Positions 8,218 through 18,100 of a stretch of DNA of 64,000 nucleotides are shown piece by piece. Positions within the stretch are counted from its first letter, which is position 1. Each line of letters starts with the position of its first letter. The notes beneath the pieces were generated by a model that saw only the letters and a program-made list of their open reading frames with translations, was not told where the DNA came from and did not search any database. The DNA lies in contig NZ_JAPFQI010000006.1 of NCBI RefSeq assembly GCF_026183895.1, positions 35,592 through 99,591 on the forward strand, in the 5' to 3' direction. The stretch is from Sabulicella glaciei. GTDB lineage: Bacteria > Pseudomonadota > Alphaproteobacteria > Acetobacterales > Acetobacteraceae. The position numbers and the translations under genes are program-made.

Positions 8218-9177
8218 TCACCCGGCCCGGCGCATCTCCCATCGGTGCCAGAGCGCGAGGCCGGGCAGGCCCAGGGCGATGTCCGGTACGCGCTTGACGA
8301 AGGAAAGGGCCAGGGCGGCTTCGGGGGCAACGCCGAAGAAGGCCCCAAGGATGACGAAGCCGCCCTCCTGCACGCCGACCCCGCCAGGCACGGGAAAGGC
8401 GGCGCCGCGCAGCGCCTGGGCGAGGCTCTCGATTACCAGCGCCTCGGCCAGGGACAGGTCCAGCCCCATGAACCGCGCGGCCAGCCAGATCTCCAGCGTG
8501 CCCAGGAACCAGGCGAGGAGGTGCAGCGCGAAGGAGGCGCGCAGGGCCGGGCGGTCTGCCCAGATGCGCGTCAGCCCCTCCTGCAGGCCGATCCCCTCGG
8601 CGCCGCCGTCACGCCCTGCGGCGCGGCGGGCCAGGGCGGCGATGCCCCGCTCCACCAAGCCCACGCCGCCGAGGCGCTGCGCCAGAAAGAAGCCGAGCAG
8701 CGCGAGCGCCGCAACCGCGAGGCCCCAGGACGCCGCCGCCGTCACCGGCGAGTGCCCCGCCAGCGAAACGAGCAGCACGAGGCCGGTGAGCGCGAAGATC
8801 GCCTGCCCCACCGCCTGGATCAGCAGGTCGGCAAGGGTGGAGGCCCCGGCCATGCCCGCCGGCACGCCCCGGAAGGTGAGCAGCCGCGCGCCCAGGATCT
8901 CCCCGCCCACCGTGGCGACGGGCAGCAGCACGTTCACCGCCTCGCGGATGAAGCGGATGGCGAAGATTGGTCCCGCCGCCACTGCCCCGCCCAGCAGCCG
9001 CCCCCAGCCAAGGGCGCAGAGCCAAAGGATGGCGGCACGAATGAGGGTGCAGAGCGCGAGGCCCAACACCCCCACCGCCGCGAAGGCGGCCCAGACCAGT
9101 GCCGCGTCGTTGCGCGCGACCAGCCACGCGGCGAGGGCGAACCCCGCCAGGGTAAAGGCCGCGATGCCGAGGCGCAT
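8218..9177 (-). CDS. HpnL-like lysylphosphatidylglycerol-synthase-type membrane protein
   Basis: 319 residues with about eight hydrophobic helices. The segment REAVNVLLPVATVGGEILGA at about residues 74-93 and a later PVPGGVGVQEGGF are signatures of the UPF0104/LPG synthase transmembrane family, in particular HpnL, linked to hopanoid lipid handling. No hopanoid biosynthesis genes lie nearby, so the lipid substrate is not known. The start codon shares one base with the stop of the upstream amidohydrolase (TGATG). Confidence 0.78.
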   Translation of the reverse strand: MRLGIAAFTLAGFALAAWLVARNDAALVWAAFAAVGVLGLALCTLIRAAILWLCALGWGRLLGGAVAAGPIFAIRFIREAVNVLLPVATVGGEILGARLLTFRGVPAGMAGASTLADLLIQAVGQAIFALTGLVLLVSLAGHSPVTAAASWGLAVAALALLGFFLAQRLGGVGLVERGIAALARRAAGRDGGAEGIGLQEGLTRIWADRPALRASFALHLLAWFLGTLEIWLAARFMGLDLSLAEALVIESLAQALRGAAFPVPGGVGVQEGGFVILGAFFGVAPEAALALSFVKRVPDIALGLPGLALWHRWEMRRAG

Positions 9178-10424
9178 CAGCGCGCGGGCGCGTTTGCCCG
9201 GGCCAGCACCGCCTCGAACAGCACCTGGCAGCCTGCCTCCGCCTCCTCCGGCAGGATGGATTCCGCCTCGTTGTGCGACAGGCCGTCCTTGCAGGGGGTG
9301 AAGATCATCGCGGTGGGGACGTGGCGCGCGACATAGACGGCGTCATGCCCGGCGCCCGAGACGATCTCCCGCGCATCATGGCCCAGCCGCGCCGCGGCCT
9401 GCCGCACGAGGTCCACGCAGGCGGGGTCGAAGGGCTGGTGGGCGAAGCGGAACTTTTCCCGAAGCTGGAGGCGACAGCCGGTTTCGCTAACCAGCTTCTC
9501 GGCCTCGGAAGGGAAGCTGGCGGCCAGCTGCTCGATCTCCTCCGTGCGCGGGTGGCGGAACTCGACGGAGAAACGCACCTCGCCCGGCACCACATTGCAG
9601 GAATTGGGCAGGACCTGGAGGAAGCCGACCGTGCCGCGCCCATCCTCGCCGCGGGCGCGCATCAGCGCATCCACATGGGCGATGACGCGCGCGGCGGCCA
9701 CCAACGCGTCCCGGCGGGCGGAGGGGGGCGTGGTGCCGGCATGCGCGTCCTGGCCGGTGATGACGGCATCGTACCAGACCTGGGCCTGGGCGCCGGTGAC
9801 GATGCCGACCATCTTGCCCTCGCGCTCCAGGATGGGGCCCTGCTCGATGTGGAGCTCGAAATAGGCGTCGACGGGAAAGGGCTTGGCCGGGTGCGGGCCG
9901 CGATAGCCGATCGAGTCCAGCGCCGCGCCGACCGAGACGCCGTCCACATCCGTGAGAGCGTTCACCTTCGCCTCGTCATAGACACCGGCCCAGGTGCCGC
10001 TGCCCATCAGGGAGTGGCCGAAGCGGCTGCCTTCCTCATCCGTCCAGTTCACCAGTTCCAGCGGCGCCTCGGTGCTGATGTTGAGGTCGTTCAGCGTCCG
10101 CATCACCTCCAGCCCGGCAATGACGCCCAGGGCACCGTCGAACTTGCCGCCCGTGGGCTGGCTGTCGAGGTGGGAGCCGAACAGCACCGGCAGGCGGGAC
10201 GGATCCCGCCCCTCCCGCCGGGCGAACATGTTGCCGATGGCATCCACCCGCACCGAAAGCCCCAGCGCCTCGCACCATTGCCGGAAGCGGTCGCGACCCT
10301 CGCGGTCCACCTCGGTCAGCGTCAGGCGCTTCACCCCGCCCTTGGGGGTGGCGCCGATCTCGGCCATGGCCATGAGGCTGTCCCAAAGGCGCTTGCCGTC
10401 GATGCGCTGGTTGGTCCCGGCCAT
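9177..10424 (-). CDS. Zn-dependent allantoate/N-carbamoyl amidohydrolase (AllC/HyuC family)
   Basis: 415 residues. The ATG at 10424 starts MAGTNQRIDGKRLW, the usual N-terminus. Family motifs are visible: GSHLDSQPTGGKFDGALG, WTDEEGSRFGHSLMGSG, an ELHIEQGPILE segment and GAGHDAVYVA with a late metal ligand. Members hydrolyse allantoate, N-carbamoyl-L-amino acids or beta-ureidopropionate with a two-metal site. The allantoate option fits the allA and puuE-type genes near 55-57 kb, but the exact substrate cannot be fixed from sequence. It is divergent from the aldolase gene across 60 bases. Confidence 0.85.
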   Translation of the reverse strand: MAGTNQRIDGKRLWDSLMAMAEIGATPKGGVKRLTLTEVDREGRDRFRQWCEALGLSVRVDAIGNMFARREGRDPSRLPVLFGSHLDSQPTGGKFDGALGVIAGLEVMRTLNDLNISTEAPLELVNWTDEEGSRFGHSLMGSGTWAGVYDEAKVNALTDVDGVSVGAALDSIGYRGPHPAKPFPVDAYFELHIEQGPILEREGKMVGIVTGAQAQVWYDAVITGQDAHAGTTPPSARRDALVAAARVIAHVDALMRARGEDGRGTVGFLQVLPNSCNVVPGEVRFSVEFRHPRTEEIEQLAASFPSEAEKLVSETGCRLQLREKFRFAHQPFDPACVDLVRQAAARLGHDAREIVSGAGHDAVYVARHVPTAMIFTPCKDGLSHNEAESILPEEAEAGCQVLFEAVLARANAPAR

Positions 10425-10484
10425 GGGTGCTCCTTGCTGAATGAAGGCTTCAACCATGGCCGCGCCTGCGCCAAAGTGAAACCC

Positions 10485-11270
10485 ATGGCCCATGCCCTCG
10501 ACCGTTCCGCCCCCGCCCTGCGCCGCAACGCCGACCTGGACACGCCGGAGATCCGGCAGGCTCGGATCGATCTTGCCGCCTGCTTCCGCATGGCGCACCG
10601 CCTGGGGCTGCACGAGGGGATCTGCAATCACCTTTCGCTTGTCGTGCCGGGGCATGACGACCTGATGCTGGTGAATCCCTACGGGCTCGGCTTCGGCGAG
10701 GTGACGGCGTCGCGCCTGCTGATCACGGATTTCAACGGCAACGTGGTGGCGGGGGAGGGAGTGCCGGAAGCCACGGCGTTCTTCATCCACGCCCGGCTGC
10801 ACATGAAGCACCCGCGCGCCAAGGCCGCCTTCCACACCCACATGCCCAACGCCACCGCGCTGTCCATGCTGGAGGGGCAGCCCCTGGTCTGGGCCGGTCA
10901 GACGGCGCTGAAATTCTTCGGCCGCACCCTGGTGGACGAGGACTACAACGGCCTCGCCCTGGATGAGCGCGAGGGCGACCGTATCGCCGCGTCCCTGGGC
11001 GAGGCCGACATCGTCTTCATGAAGAATCACGGCGTCATGGTGGTCGGCCCGACGGTAGCTGAGGCCTGGGACGACCTTTACTACCTGGAGCGCGCCTGCG
11101 AGGTGCAGCGCCTTGCCATGGCGACAGGGCGGACCCTGAAGCCGGTGCCGGATTCGGTCGCCCGCCTGACCTACGAGCAGATGCGCGAGGGCGACCGGGA
11201 AAGCGCCCGGCTGCACCTGGAGAGCGTGAAGCGGCAGCTTCTCAAGACGGATCCCGACTACGTGGAGTAG
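10485..11270 (+). CDS. Class II aldolase/adducin family protein
   Basis: 261 residues. The ATG at 10485 is preferred to a GTG nine bases earlier. The N-terminal half carries CNHLSLVVPG, the middle carries the paired metal histidines AAFHTHMPNA, and FMKNHGVMVVGPT gives the third His. Fuculose-phosphate-aldolase-type enzymes and several decarboxylases share these ligands. The long C-terminal helix with YLERACEVQ is typical of the aldolase II proteins found in catabolic clusters. The substrate is not predictable here. Confidence 0.85.
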   Translation: MAHALDRSAPALRRNADLDTPEIRQARIDLAACFRMAHRLGLHEGICNHLSLVVPGHDDLMLVNPYGLGFGEVTASRLLITDFNGNVVAGEGVPEATAFFIHARLHMKHPRAKAAFHTHMPNATALSMLEGQPLVWAGQTALKFFGRTLVDEDYNGLALDEREGDRIAASLGEADIVFMKNHGVMVVGPTVAEAWDDLYYLERACEVQRLAMATGRTLKPVPDSVARLTYEQMREGDRESARLHLESVKRQLLKTDPDYVE

Positions 11271-11319
11271 GAGGGCCGGCGGGAGGCTGCCTTCCGCGCG
11301 CCCCCTTGGTGCCCAAGCC

Positions 11320-11343
11320 GGGCCTTGCCTAGGGGCAAGGCCC
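11320..11343. terminator. Perfect 10-bp hairpin after aldolase gene
   Basis: Bases 11320-11329 and 11334-11343 are an exact inverted repeat (GGGCCTTGCC / GGCAAGGCCC) with loop TAGG, 50 bases after the aldolase stop and 18 before the next ATG. There is no T-tract, so it is a stem-type terminator or a leader structure of the next gene. Confidence 0.5.
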
Positions 11344-11360
11344 ACAGCCCCGGAGCGAAG

Positions 11361-11813
11361 ATGGGCGACGCGGTGGTGGCAGGTCCAGGCAGGGGCCGAC
11401 AGGCGCTGGATGCCGGCCTCGGCTTCGTGCTTGGGGCGGCGGTTGGCGTTCCGGTGGGGCTTGCGCTGTACGCGACGCTGCGCGGGGCGCTGCTGCCGCC
11501 GCGCCTGCTTTCCTCCGACGCGATCCTGTGGAGTGTGGTCGCCATTGTCGCGCTGGGCCTGGGCTGGATCGGGGCGCGAAGGCGTTGGGGCGCACCAGGC
11601 GGAAGCCGGCTCCTGCGTGGCGTCCTTGGCTGCGTGGCGGGCGCGGTGATCGGCGGCCCCCTGACTTTCGCCATCGCCCTGGCGGCTTGGGACGCGACGG
11701 GTGCCCCGGACCGGGATGGCGGCTTCGGGTTGATGGCGCTCTTCGTCCTGGCGCCGCTGGGGGCGCTGGCCGCGGGTTGGGCCGCGGCCGTGTTCCTGGT
11801 GCGGCGCGGCTGA
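11361..11813 (+). CDS. Hypothetical four-helix membrane protein
   Basis: 150 residues. The ATG at 11361 follows GAGCGAAG. I see four hydrophobic segments at about residues 18-40, 52-68, 82-105 and 123-146, with Arg-rich loops between the second and third. I do not recognise a family. It stands alone: the upstream hairpin separates it from the aldolase gene, and the NUDIX gene converges on it 35 bases downstream. Base composition matches the neighbours, so recent transfer is not indicated. Confidence 0.6.
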   Translation: MGDAVVAGPGRGRQALDAGLGFVLGAAVGVPVGLALYATLRGALLPPRLLSSDAILWSVVAIVALGLGWIGARRRWGAPGGSRLLRGVLGCVAGAVIGGPLTFAIALAAWDATGAPDRDGGFGLMALFVLAPLGALAAGWAAAVFLVRRG

Positions 11814-11848
11814 CCCTGCGACCTGCACCGAAGCCGCCCGGGCGGAGT

Positions 11849-12685
11849 TCAGGGCCCCTGGTTCAGCGCCGGGCGTAGCGCCGCCGCCTCGGCCTCGGGC
11901 ACCAGCCCCTCACGCAGGAACAGGTCGATCAGCACGAGGTTCACGTTGAACTTCACCGTGTCCCGCTCCCGCACCTCGGCCAGGACGCGGGCGAGGGGCC
12001 AAAGCTCGAAGCGCTCCACCTCGTCATCATTGGGCTTCGGCTCCCAGCCTTCCGGCAGGTCGAGGTCGAAGCAGTGCAGCACGTCGCGCCGCAGCCCCTC
12101 CTCGTTGGTCATGACATAGGAGACGCGGCCTACCCGACGCGCCTGCCGCACCAACTCGGCGGGAAGGGAGGCTTCCTCCTCGCCCTCCTTCAGTAGCGTG
12201 TCCTCCGGCGTCATCCCGGCCGGGATGCCCCCGGCCACGAGGTTGTCCAGCTGCCCCGGCGCCACCGCCTTGTGAGGGGCGCGGAACCCCACCCACAGAT
12301 ACAGCCCGTCGGGACCCCTGACGCGGCCGTTGAGGTGGACGCCCTGGCCGATCACCCCGAATTGCGGCACCAGCCCCCGGTCCAGCGCGCCCAGCGCCGG
12401 TCCATCGGCCTCGGCGCGGATGTCGAACAGCTCGTTGCGGATGCGACCGAAGCCGCGCCGCGCCAAGTCCCGCGCGATGCCCGCCAGCGCGTCGGAGCGC
12501 TGGGCGGGGGTGCGGAACCGTCCCGCCATGGCCACGCCGCGCCCGTCGAAATGGATCTCGGCCGGAAAGAAGGCCAGGGCGCGGGCGAGTTCCGGCGTCA
12601 CCCAGCCCACCTGCGCCTCGCCGAAGCGGAAAGGCAGGAGGTGGGCGGGAGAGGGGGTGTTGTTGCAGGCATGAACATGCCGCAT
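11849..12685 (-). CDS. DUF4743/NUDIX hydrolase
   Basis: 278 residues if it starts at MRHVHACNNT; an ATG at 12709 would add eight. The N-terminal part with CNN and PFRFG resembles DUF4743, the domain found before the NUDIX domain in Tnr3- and YJR142W-like proteins. A NUDIX box is seen as GGIPAGMTPEDTLLKEGEEEA, with one Arg-to-Lys change. YVMTNEEGLRRDVLHCFDLDLP follows and fits the family. Known relatives clean up oxidised or aberrant thiamine diphosphates; the same role is plausible but unproven here. Confidence 0.8.
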   Translation of the reverse strand: MRHVHACNNTPSPAHLLPFRFGEAQVGWVTPELARALAFFPAEIHFDGRGVAMAGRFRTPAQRSDALAGIARDLARRGFGRIRNELFDIRAEADGPALGALDRGLVPQFGVIGQGVHLNGRVRGPDGLYLWVGFRAPHKAVAPGQLDNLVAGGIPAGMTPEDTLLKEGEEEASLPAELVRQARRVGRVSYVMTNEEGLRRDVLHCFDLDLPEGWEPKPNDDEVERFELWPLARVLAEVRERDTVKFNVNLVLIDLFLREGLVPEAEAAALRPALNQGP

Positions 12686-12762
12686 CAGCGTTCCGGACAT
12701 GGGGGCCATGTGGCACGGGCCCTGCGCTTTCCAAAGGCCCCGCGCCGCGCCACATCCCTCCT

Positions 12763-14628
12763 ATGCCTGCCAAGACCGACCTGCCCCCCGGCCATGGAGG
12801 GGCGCTGCGCGCCATCCTTCCCTATCTGTGGCCCGAGGGCGAACCGGGGCTGCGGCTGCGCGTCGTCCTGGCCGTGCTGTTCCTTATCCTCTCCAAGGCG
12901 GCCAACGTCCTGGTGCCCATCGCCTATGCCCGCGCGGTGGACGCGCTGGCCCCGGAGGAGGGGCCGGGCGCTCTGCTCGCCATCCCGGTCGCGCTGGTGG
13001 TGGGCTACGGCCTCCTGCGCGTCATGGCCTCCCTGCTGGCCGAGGCGCGCAACGCCGTCTTCGCGCGGGTGCAGGCGCGGGCCGGGCGGCGGGTGGCGCT
13101 GTCGGTGTTCCGCCACCTTCACGCCCTGTCCATGCGCTTCCACATGGACCGCGCGACGGGCGGGCTGTCGCGGGTGATCGAGCGTGGCGTGCGCGGCATC
13201 GCGATCACGCTGAACTTCCTCCTGTTCAACATCATCCCGACGATCCTGGAGATCGTGCTGGTGGCCGGCATCCTGTGGTGGATGTTCGCCTGGTCCTTTG
13301 CCGTGACCATCCTGGGCACCATCGTCGCCTATGTCGGCTTCACCCTGGCCTTCACCAACTGGCGACTGCGCTTCCGGCGCGAGATGAATGAGACGGACCA
13401 GGAGGCCAACACCAAGGCGGTGGATTCCCTGCTGAACTACGAGACGGTGAAGTACTTCAACAACGAGCGGCACGAATCCGCCCGCTACGACGAGAGCATG
13501 ACCCGCTACGAGCACGCCTACACGCGCTCGGAAGTCACGCTGAACATGCTGAACAGCGGGCAGGCGGCGCTCATGGCGCTGGGGCTGACCGTGGTGATGC
13601 TGCTCGCCGGCCGGGGCATCGCCGCCGGCACCATGACGGTGGGCGACTTCGTCATGGTGAACACCTACCTGATCCAGCTCTACCTGCCGCTGAACATCCT
13701 CGGCTTCGCCTATCGCGAGATCCGCCAGGGCCTGACCGACATGGAGGAGATGTTCCGCCTGCTCAACGTGCCGGCCGAGGTGTCGGACGCCCCCGACGCC
13801 AAGCCGCTGGCGGTGACCGCGGGCACGGTCGCCTTCCGCGAGGTGCGCTTCAGCTACCGCCCGGACCGGGAGATCCTGAAGGGCGTGTCCTTCGAGGTGC
13901 CGCCGGGCCGGATGCTGGCCATCGTCGGGCCGACCGGGGCGGGCAAGTCCACCATCTCCCGCCTCCTGTTCCGCTTCTACGACGCCTCGGGCGGCGCGGT
14001 GGAGGTGGACGGGCAGGACGTGCGCGCCGTGACGCAGGACAGCCTGCGCCGGGCCATCGGCGTGGTGCCGCAGGACACGGTGCTGTTCAACGACACCATC
14101 GCCTACAACATCGCCTATGGCCGCCCTGGCGCCACGGAGGCCGAGGTGATCGAGGCCGCCAAACTGGCCCAGGTGCACGACTTCGTCCTGAAGCTGCCCG
14201 AAGGCTACCGGACCCGCGTCGGTGAACGTGGCCTCAAGCTGTCGGGCGGCGAGAAGCAGCGCGTCGCCATCGCCCGCACCATCCTGAAGGACCCGCGCAT
14301 CCTGATCCTGGACGAGGCGACCAGCGCCCTGGACACAAGGACGGAGCAGGAGATCCAGGCGGCGCTGCGCGACGTGTCGCGCGGCCGCACCACCCTGGTC
14401 ATCGCTCACCGGCTTTCGACCGTGGTGGAGGCGGACGAGATTATCGTGCTTCAGGAAGGGCGCATCGCCGAGCGCGGCTCCCACGCCGCGCTCATGGCCC
14501 GGGGTGGCCTTTATGCCGAGATGTGGCGGCGCCAGAGCGAGGCGGTGGCGGCGGCCGAGGCGGCGGCGCGGGCCGAGGAGGATGCGCGCTTCGGCGAGGC
14601 GGTGCAGCCCGGCACGGCCGCGGAATGA
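12763..14628 (+). CDS. Atm1-type ABC exporter (ATPase fused to permease)
   Basis: 621 residues, a half-transporter with six helices (about 30-320) and an ATPase domain. Walker A GPTGAGKST lies at about 389-397, the signature LSGGEKQRV at about 493-501, then LILDEATSALD and the H-loop AHRLS. The helical part has the ATM1 pattern including NYETVKYFNNE. Alphaproteobacterial Atm1 proteins export glutathione-linked metal or sulfur compounds from the cytoplasm. The homodimer would sit in the inner membrane. The gene is divergent from the NUDIX gene. Confidence 0.9.
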   Translation: MPAKTDLPPGHGGALRAILPYLWPEGEPGLRLRVVLAVLFLILSKAANVLVPIAYARAVDALAPEEGPGALLAIPVALVVGYGLLRVMASLLAEARNAVFARVQARAGRRVALSVFRHLHALSMRFHMDRATGGLSRVIERGVRGIAITLNFLLFNIIPTILEIVLVAGILWWMFAWSFAVTILGTIVAYVGFTLAFTNWRLRFRREMNETDQEANTKAVDSLLNYETVKYFNNERHESARYDESMTRYEHAYTRSEVTLNMLNSGQAALMALGLTVVMLLAGRGIAAGTMTVGDFVMVNTYLIQLYLPLNILGFAYREIRQGLTDMEEMFRLLNVPAEVSDAPDAKPLAVTAGTVAFREVRFSYRPDREILKGVSFEVPPGRMLAIVGPTGAGKSTISRLLFRFYDASGGAVEVDGQDVRAVTQDSLRRAIGVVPQDTVLFNDTIAYNIAYGRPGATEAEVIEAAKLAQVHDFVLKLPEGYRTRVGERGLKLSGGEKQRVAIARTILKDPRILILDEATSALDTRTEQEIQAALRDVSRGRTTLVIAHRLSTVVEADEIIVLQEGRIAERGSHAALMARGGLYAEMWRRQSEAVAAAEAAARAEEDARFGEAVQPGTAAE

Positions 14629-14707
14629 CAGAGCGTTAATCCGATCCGGGGTTCCTCTGCACGGAGGGGCTTCCCATCTGGGCGTGAATTCATGGAGTTG
14701 ACCGGGA

Positions 14708-14956
14708 ATGCAGCACGAGCTGGGCGACGCGCCCGAGGATCTGAGCCACGCGGGATCAGTGGTGGACAAGGCGATCGAGTACATGCTCGAGCAGCAGATC
14801 GCCCCGATCTCCGCCGCCTCGGCCCTGCTGGGCGGGGCACTCGGCCTCCTGGCGCGCTCCATGGATGACCGCTCCATCGCGGGCATCCTCCGCCAGGCGC
14901 TGCACAGCGTGGAATCCGGGGAGCTGCGCTCCCTGCCCACACTGCCCAAGGGTTGA
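14708..14956 (+). CDS. Hypothetical small protein
   Basis: 82 residues beginning [22 protein letters not shown] and GGGA lie upstream of the ATG. The middle ([17 protein letters not shown]) is a mildly hydrophobic helix, and the rest is polar. I recognise no family. It lies between the Atm1-type exporter and rpmB, on the same strand as both, with gaps of about 80 and 95 bases. Confidence 0.55.
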   Translation: MQHELGDAPEDLSHAGSVVDKAIEYMLEQQIAPISAASALLGGALGLLARSMDDRSIAGILRQALHSVESGELRSLPTLPKG

Positions 14957-15050
14957 CTCCCGGGCCGGGCGACGGCAAAAGCCCGACTTCCTGTTCACCT
15001 CCGCGCGCGGGGCATCCCTGCGCGCGCTTCCGTTTCTTGGGGACTGCATC

Positions 15051-15350
15051 ATGGCTCGCCGCTGCGGCATCACGGGCAAGGGCGTCATGTCCGGCAACAA
15101 TGTCAGCCACGCCAACAACAAGACGCGGCGCCGCTTCCTGCCCAACCTGCAGGAGCAGTCCTTCTTCAGCGACGTGCTCGGCACCTCGATCCAGCTGCGC
15201 CTGTCCGCCAACGGCATCCGCACGATCGAGCACAATGGCGGCCTGGACGCCTTCCTGCTCGGCACGCCGGACCGCCGCCTGCCGGACGAGGCGCGCACGC
15301 TGAAGCGCCGCATCGAGCGCGCCCAGGCGAAGAAGGCCGTGGCCGCCTGA
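15051..15350 (+). CDS. rpmB: 50S ribosomal protein L28
   Basis: 99 residues, starting [20 protein letters not shown], the standard bacterial L28 N-terminus, followed by [10 protein letters not shown] and the [16 protein letters not shown] core. GGGGA precedes the ATG. The alphaproteobacterial form has a longer C-terminal helix, seen here as an Arg-, Ala- and Lys-rich tail. The protein binds 23S rRNA in the large subunit. The stop is immediately followed by the convergent end of the phytase-type esterase gene. Confidence 0.97.
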   Translation: MARRCGITGKGVMSGNNVSHANNKTRRRFLPNLQEQSFFSDVLGTSIQLRLSANGIRTIEHNGGLDAFLLGTPDRRLPDEARTLKRRIERAQAKKAVAA

Positions 15351-16232
15351 TCAGCCGAGGCGGTAAAGCGCCAGAAGGCTTCGCTGAAAGGGGTTCTGGT
15401 TGTCGTCCGACAGGAGGACGACCAGGACCCCTTCGCGCGTTCGGGTGACGGACACCGCCTCCCAGTTCTCTGCCGGGGCATCGCCCGGCATCTCCAGCCA
15501 AGTCTCGCCCTCCAGCACCGGGGCGGACAGGTCGGCGACATGGGCGAGGCGGGAGCGGAACCCGCCGAACAGGCTGAAATCCCGTTCCAGCACCAGCGCG
15601 CCACCATTCGGCAGCGCGGCCGCGTCGGTGGGCGAGAAGCCGCGGGCTGGCCGGTAGAGCCGTTCCTCCCAGCCCGCATCATTGCCCAGCCATGCGGCGC
15701 GCAGGCTGTCCGACCCCAGCGACTCCGCGATGGCGAGGAGGCGCCCGTCCGGCAGCAGGGTCAGGGATTCCAGCCCGCCATTGTTCGGCGCGTCCTCCAG
15801 CCCGGGCGGGGAGGGGAAGCGGCGTGCCGGTCCATCCAGCCTCTGGTAGCGCCAGATCCGGTGCCGCCGCTCGAACCCCACGAGCCAGGAGCCGTCGGGC
15901 AGCTGGGCCAGCGCCTCCGCGTCGCCCGCTCCGCCGACGAGGGGCCGTCCGCCCGTGTTGAGCAGGGGGCCGTGCCGGATCTCGCTGATCGCCAGCGGGT
16001 CAGGGTGGAGCCTCGCCTGCCACCAGCGGCCGCGATCGCTGACCACGGTCAGTGTCATGTCGCGCGCCAGATGCGCGCCGGAGAACCCGCCGAAGCCCCA
16101 GGGCGTCGTGTCGAGCACCAGCAGCCCGAGGGGCTCCAGCCGTCCGCGCGGGACCAGCAGCGGTTGGGCCGTTGCGCAGCCGGGCGCGGCCAGCGCCGCC
16201 GCCAGCAGGGCGCGGCGGCTATACGATCGCAG
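15351..16232 (-). CDS. Esterase-like (phytase-type) exported protein, start codon unclear
   Basis: The frame ending at 15351 carries the esterase-like activity of phytase domain: [38 protein letters not shown] and [14 protein letters not shown]. The first usual start codon is a GTG at 16118 (255 residues). Upstream, the same frame clearly continues through an Arg-Arg signal-peptide-like stretch ([18 protein letters not shown]) until a stop near 16302, with no ATG, GTG or TTG. A CTG at 16232, overlapping the end of cobT, is the best candidate and gives 293 residues. Otherwise a base error has removed the start. The product is probably exported. Confidence 0.7.
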   Translation of the reverse strand: MRSYSRRALLAAALAAPGCATAQPLLVPRGRLEPLGLLVLDTTPWGFGGFSGAHLARDMTLTVVSDRGRWWQARLHPDPLAISEIRHGPLLNTGGRPLVGGAGDAEALAQLPDGSWLVGFERRHRIWRYQRLDGPARRFPSPPGLEDAPNNGGLESLTLLPDGRLLAIAESLGSDSLRAAWLGNDAGWEERLYRPARGFSPTDAAALPNGGALVLERDFSLFGGFRSRLAHVADLSAPVLEGETWLEMPGDAPAENWEAVSVTRTREGVLVVLLSDDNQNPFQRSLLALYRLG

Positions 16233-18084
16233 GGGCGCGCTCGGCCGCCGCGCGCTGCCACGCCTCGGCCGCGTCCTCGTCGAACAGCTCGGCGAGCTTC
16301 TTCATCATCGTGCCGCCCAGCTCCTCGGCATCCACGATGGTGACGGCGCGGCGGTAGTAGCGGGTGACGTCGTGGCCGATGCCGATGGCGATCAACTCCA
16401 CCGCGCCGCGATTCTCGATGTCCTTGATCTGGTCGCGCAGGTGGCGCTCCAGGTAGTTGCCGGGATTGACCGACAGGGTGCTGTCATCCACCGGCGCGCC
16501 GTCGCTGATCACCATCAGGATGCGGCGGTGCTCGGTGCGGGCGAGGAGGCGCTTATAGGCCCAGGCCAGCGCCTCGCCGTCGATGTTCTCCTTCAGCAGC
16601 CCTTCGCGCAGCATCAGCCCCATGGCGCGGCGCGAGCGCCGCCAGGGCGCGTCGGCAGCCTTGTAGACGATGTGGCGCAGGTCGTTCAGGCGGCCGGGAT
16701 TGCGCGGCTTGCCCTCCTGCACCCAGCGCTCGCGGCTTTGCCCGCCCTTCCAGGCGCGGGTGGTGAAGCCCAGGATCTCCGTCTTGACCGCGCAGCGCTC
16801 CAGCGTGCGGGCCAGGATGTCGGCGCACATCGCCGCCACCGTGATCGGCCGCCCGCGCATGGAGCCGGAATTGTCGATCAGCAGCGACACCACCGTGTCG
16901 CGGAAATCCGCGTCGCGCTCCCGCTTGTAGGACAGGGCGTGCATCGGATTGGTGACGACGCGCGTCAGGCGCGACACGTCGAGCAGCCCTTCCTCCAGGT
17001 CGAACTCCCAGGCGCGCTGCTGCTGCGCCATCAGCCGCCGCTGGAGGCGGTTCGCCAGCTTGGAAACGACGCCCTGCAGGTGCTGGAGCTGCTGGTCCAG
17101 CTGCTGGCGCAGCCGCGTCAGTTCGTCCGGATCGCAGAGATCCTCGGCCTCCACCACCTCGTCGAAGGCGGTGTTGAAGGCGCGGTAGCGGCTAGCATCG
17201 TCGGTCTGGGGCGGCTCCTTGCGGGCTTGCGGGCCGCCGGGCTTCTCGTCGCCCTCGGCGGCGGCGCCTTCCTCCTCGGAATCCTGCGCCTCCTCCTCGG
17301 CGGCCTCGCCCTCCATGGTCTCGGGCTCGGCGCCCTGCATGGATTCCTGGTCCTGCGCCTGGGCCTCGCCGGCGCTGGCCTGCTGGTCCTGGGCGTTCTC
17401 CTCGCCGCCTTCGTCGCCTTCCTCGTCCTGGTCGGCCTCGCTCTCCACCTCGGCCTCGGCGAGGTCGAGGGCGGAAAGCAGCTTGCGCGCGGCGCGGGCA
17501 AAGGCCTCCTGGTCGTCGGTCGCGCGCGACAGCTCGTCCAGCGCGCCCTCGGCCTTCTCGTCCAGCGATCCGCGCCACATCTCCAGCACGCGCTGCGCGG
17601 CGGGGGGCGGCGCCTCGCCGCTGATTTTCTCCCGCGCCAGCAGGGACAGCGCCGTGTGCAGCGGCAGCTGGTCCTTGCGGGTCATGCGGTCATAGCCCTC
17701 GCTTTCCGCCTCATCGGCGAGGCGGGCGCGGAGGTTGGCGGCGACGCCCGACATGTGGCGCGAGCCGACGGCCTGGACGCGGACATCCTCCAGCGCGTCG
17801 AACACCTCGCGCGCCTCGCGCCGCGCCGGGGCGCGGGCAGCGTGCGTCGCCTCGTCGTGGTGGCGGAGCTTCAGCGCCACCGCGTCGGCGGCGCCGCGCA
17901 GCTTCGCCATCTCGGCCGGGGGCAGGGCGCGGGTGGGCAGGGGCAGGCGCGCGCGCTTGCCCGCGACGCCCGCCGGGCCGGGCTGGAAGGCCACCTGCAC
18001 CTCGGGCGTCTGGGCGATGGCGCGGATGGCGCCCGCCGTGGCGCGCTTGAACTCTTCCTGCCGGGTCTGGTCGGGCTTGCTCAT
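16219..18084 (-). CDS. cobT: Cobaltochelatase subunit CobT
   Basis: 621 residues. The N-terminal helical part is followed by a very acidic linker at about residues 205-290. A C-terminal von Willebrand A domain carries the MIDAS motif DNSGSM near residue 404 and [12 protein letters not shown] later. CobT and CobS form the AAA+ chaperone complex that drives CobN to insert cobalt into hydrogenobyrinate a,c-diamide in the aerobic B12 route. cobS lies 16 bases upstream in the same operon; cobN is not in this window. The end overlaps the likely start of the esterase gene. Confidence 0.95.
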   Translation of the reverse strand: MSKPDQTRQEEFKRATAGAIRAIAQTPEVQVAFQPGPAGVAGKRARLPLPTRALPPAEMAKLRGAADAVALKLRHHDEATHAARAPARREAREVFDALEDVRVQAVGSRHMSGVAANLRARLADEAESEGYDRMTRKDQLPLHTALSLLAREKISGEAPPPAAQRVLEMWRGSLDEKAEGALDELSRATDDQEAFARAARKLLSALDLAEAEVESEADQDEEGDEGGEENAQDQQASAGEAQAQDQESMQGAEPETMEGEAAEEEAQDSEEEGAAAEGDEKPGGPQARKEPPQTDDASRYRAFNTAFDEVVEAEDLCDPDELTRLRQQLDQQLQHLQGVVSKLANRLQRRLMAQQQRAWEFDLEEGLLDVSRLTRVVTNPMHALSYKRERDADFRDTVVSLLIDNSGSMRGRPITVAAMCADILARTLERCAVKTEILGFTTRAWKGGQSRERWVQEGKPRNPGRLNDLRHIVYKAADAPWRRSRRAMGLMLREGLLKENIDGEALAWAYKRLLARTEHRRILMVISDGAPVDDSTLSVNPGNYLERHLRDQIKDIENRGAVELIAIGIGHDVTRYYRRAVTIVDAEELGGTMMKKLAELFDEDAAEAWQRAAAERAPAIV

Positions 18085-18100
18085 CGTGGCCTGCCGGGGC

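Noticed and set aside
12685-14949. Long minus-strand open frame over the Atm1-type gene
   Set aside because: The His- and Gln-rich product has no recognisable motif, while the plus strand encodes a full ABC half-transporter.
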